Source: Sphingomonadaceae bacterium (GTDB lineage: Bacteria; Pseudomonadota; Alphaproteobacteria; Sphingomonadales; Sphingomonadaceae). Taken from it: a DNA stretch of 46,946 nt. The position numbers and the translations under genes are program-made. Below are positions 46,802-46,946 of the stretch, one piece after another. The DNA lies in contig CANJCQ010000029.1 in NCBI GenBank assembly GCA_947473355.1, forward strand, positions 1-46,946, read 5' to 3'. Positions within the stretch are counted from its first letter, which is position 1. Every line of letters begins with the position of its first letter. The notes under the pieces were generated by a model. The model saw only the letters and a list, made by a program, of their open reading frames with translations, had not been told where the DNA came from and did no database searches.

Positions 46802-46946
46802 GGGTCAGGACCTGTTAAATTGCTTGCATGATGGGCTGAGGGTTGATTCAATGGTGGCACCAGGAGGTGCTGCTTGTGGACGATCTGTTTATGCTGAGCG
46901 AGGTGCAGATGCGCCGGATCAAGCCATTTTTCCCGCGATCGCATGG
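46802..46946 (+). mobile_element. Left end of an IS5-like element (cut by window edge)
   Basis: From about 46802 the sequence begins GGGTCAGGACC, like the ends of IS5-family elements common in alphaproteobacteria, followed 74 bp later by a transposase start. The exact terminus and target duplication cannot be fixed from one end. The interval 46508-46601 after galE shows no gene. Confidence 0.6.
46876..46946 (+). CDS. IS5-like transposase, N-terminal part (cut by window edge)
   Basis: From GTG 46876, with AGGAGG at 46862-46867, the frame reads VDDLFMLSEVQMRRIKPFFP followed by RSHG and leaves the window. This is the usual opening of a DUF4096-type IS5 transposase. It differs clearly from the transposase in galE. 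Only 23 codons are visible, so intactness is unknown. Confidence 0.75.
   Translation, partial: MDDLFMLSEVQMRRIKPFFPRSH

Overview
The window looks like chromosomal DNA of an alphaproteobacterium, most likely a member of the Sphingomonadales (Novosphingobium, Sphingobium or Erythrobacter type). The reasons are the high GC content, the gene order mdh-sucD-sucA-sucB-lpd, three large TonB-dependent receptors, a GAAC-N7-GAAC SOS box of the alphaproteobacterial type in front of uvrA, a UPF0262 gene and a SleB-type cell wall hydrolase. The genus assignment is an inference from gene content only.

Layout. 1-155: start of an IS630-type transposase cut by the window edge. 341-8494 (minus strand): TCA-cycle operon mdh-sucD-sucA-sucB-small lipoprotein-lpd. 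A small GIY-YIG gene, broken by an amber codon and bracketed by two inverted copies of a 29-bp palindrome, sits between sucD and sucA. 8678-13474: a membrane GGDEF-EAL protein, a membrane desaturase, a small conserved protein and a SleB-like hydrolase. 13615-18546: a vitamin B12 uptake locus made of a cobalamin riboswitch, a hairpin that would hide the Shine-Dalgarno (SD) site, then btuB, btuF, btuC and btuD. 18560-22866: a SnoaL-like protein, two related small secreted proteins and SOS-controlled uvrA.

22934-37294 is a putative catabolic island. It holds a VOC protein, a SnoaL-like protein, two TonB receptors, a Tat-exported DUF1214 protein, two different amidohydrolases, a limonene-epoxide-hydrolase-like protein, a cytochrome P450 and an SDR-fold protein that lacks the catalytic Tyr and Lys. 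tRNA-Gln(TTG) lies inside it. The gene set suggests uptake and oxidative breakdown of a hydrophobic natural compound, but the substrate cannot be read from the sequence.

37505-44446 holds dnaB, UPF0262, a GH25-like protein, cytidine deaminase, a SIR2-like gene broken by an in-frame TGA, an OmpH/Skp-like chaperone, an M14 carboxypeptidase and a DUF4136-type lipoprotein. 44566-46507 is galE, cleanly split by a 931-bp IS5-family element with a 3-bp TGA target duplication. The right edge holds the start of another IS5-like element, next to what looks like the C-terminal end of a truncated, unrecognised gene.

The most distinctive theme is the set of paired, head-to-head palindromic repeats (REPIN-like) of several unrelated families placed in tight intergenic gaps. 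In three cases (btuF, btuC and the SDR gene) the purine-rich arm of the repeat forms the SD sequence of the next gene, and in btuF the repeat also encodes the last ~35 residues.
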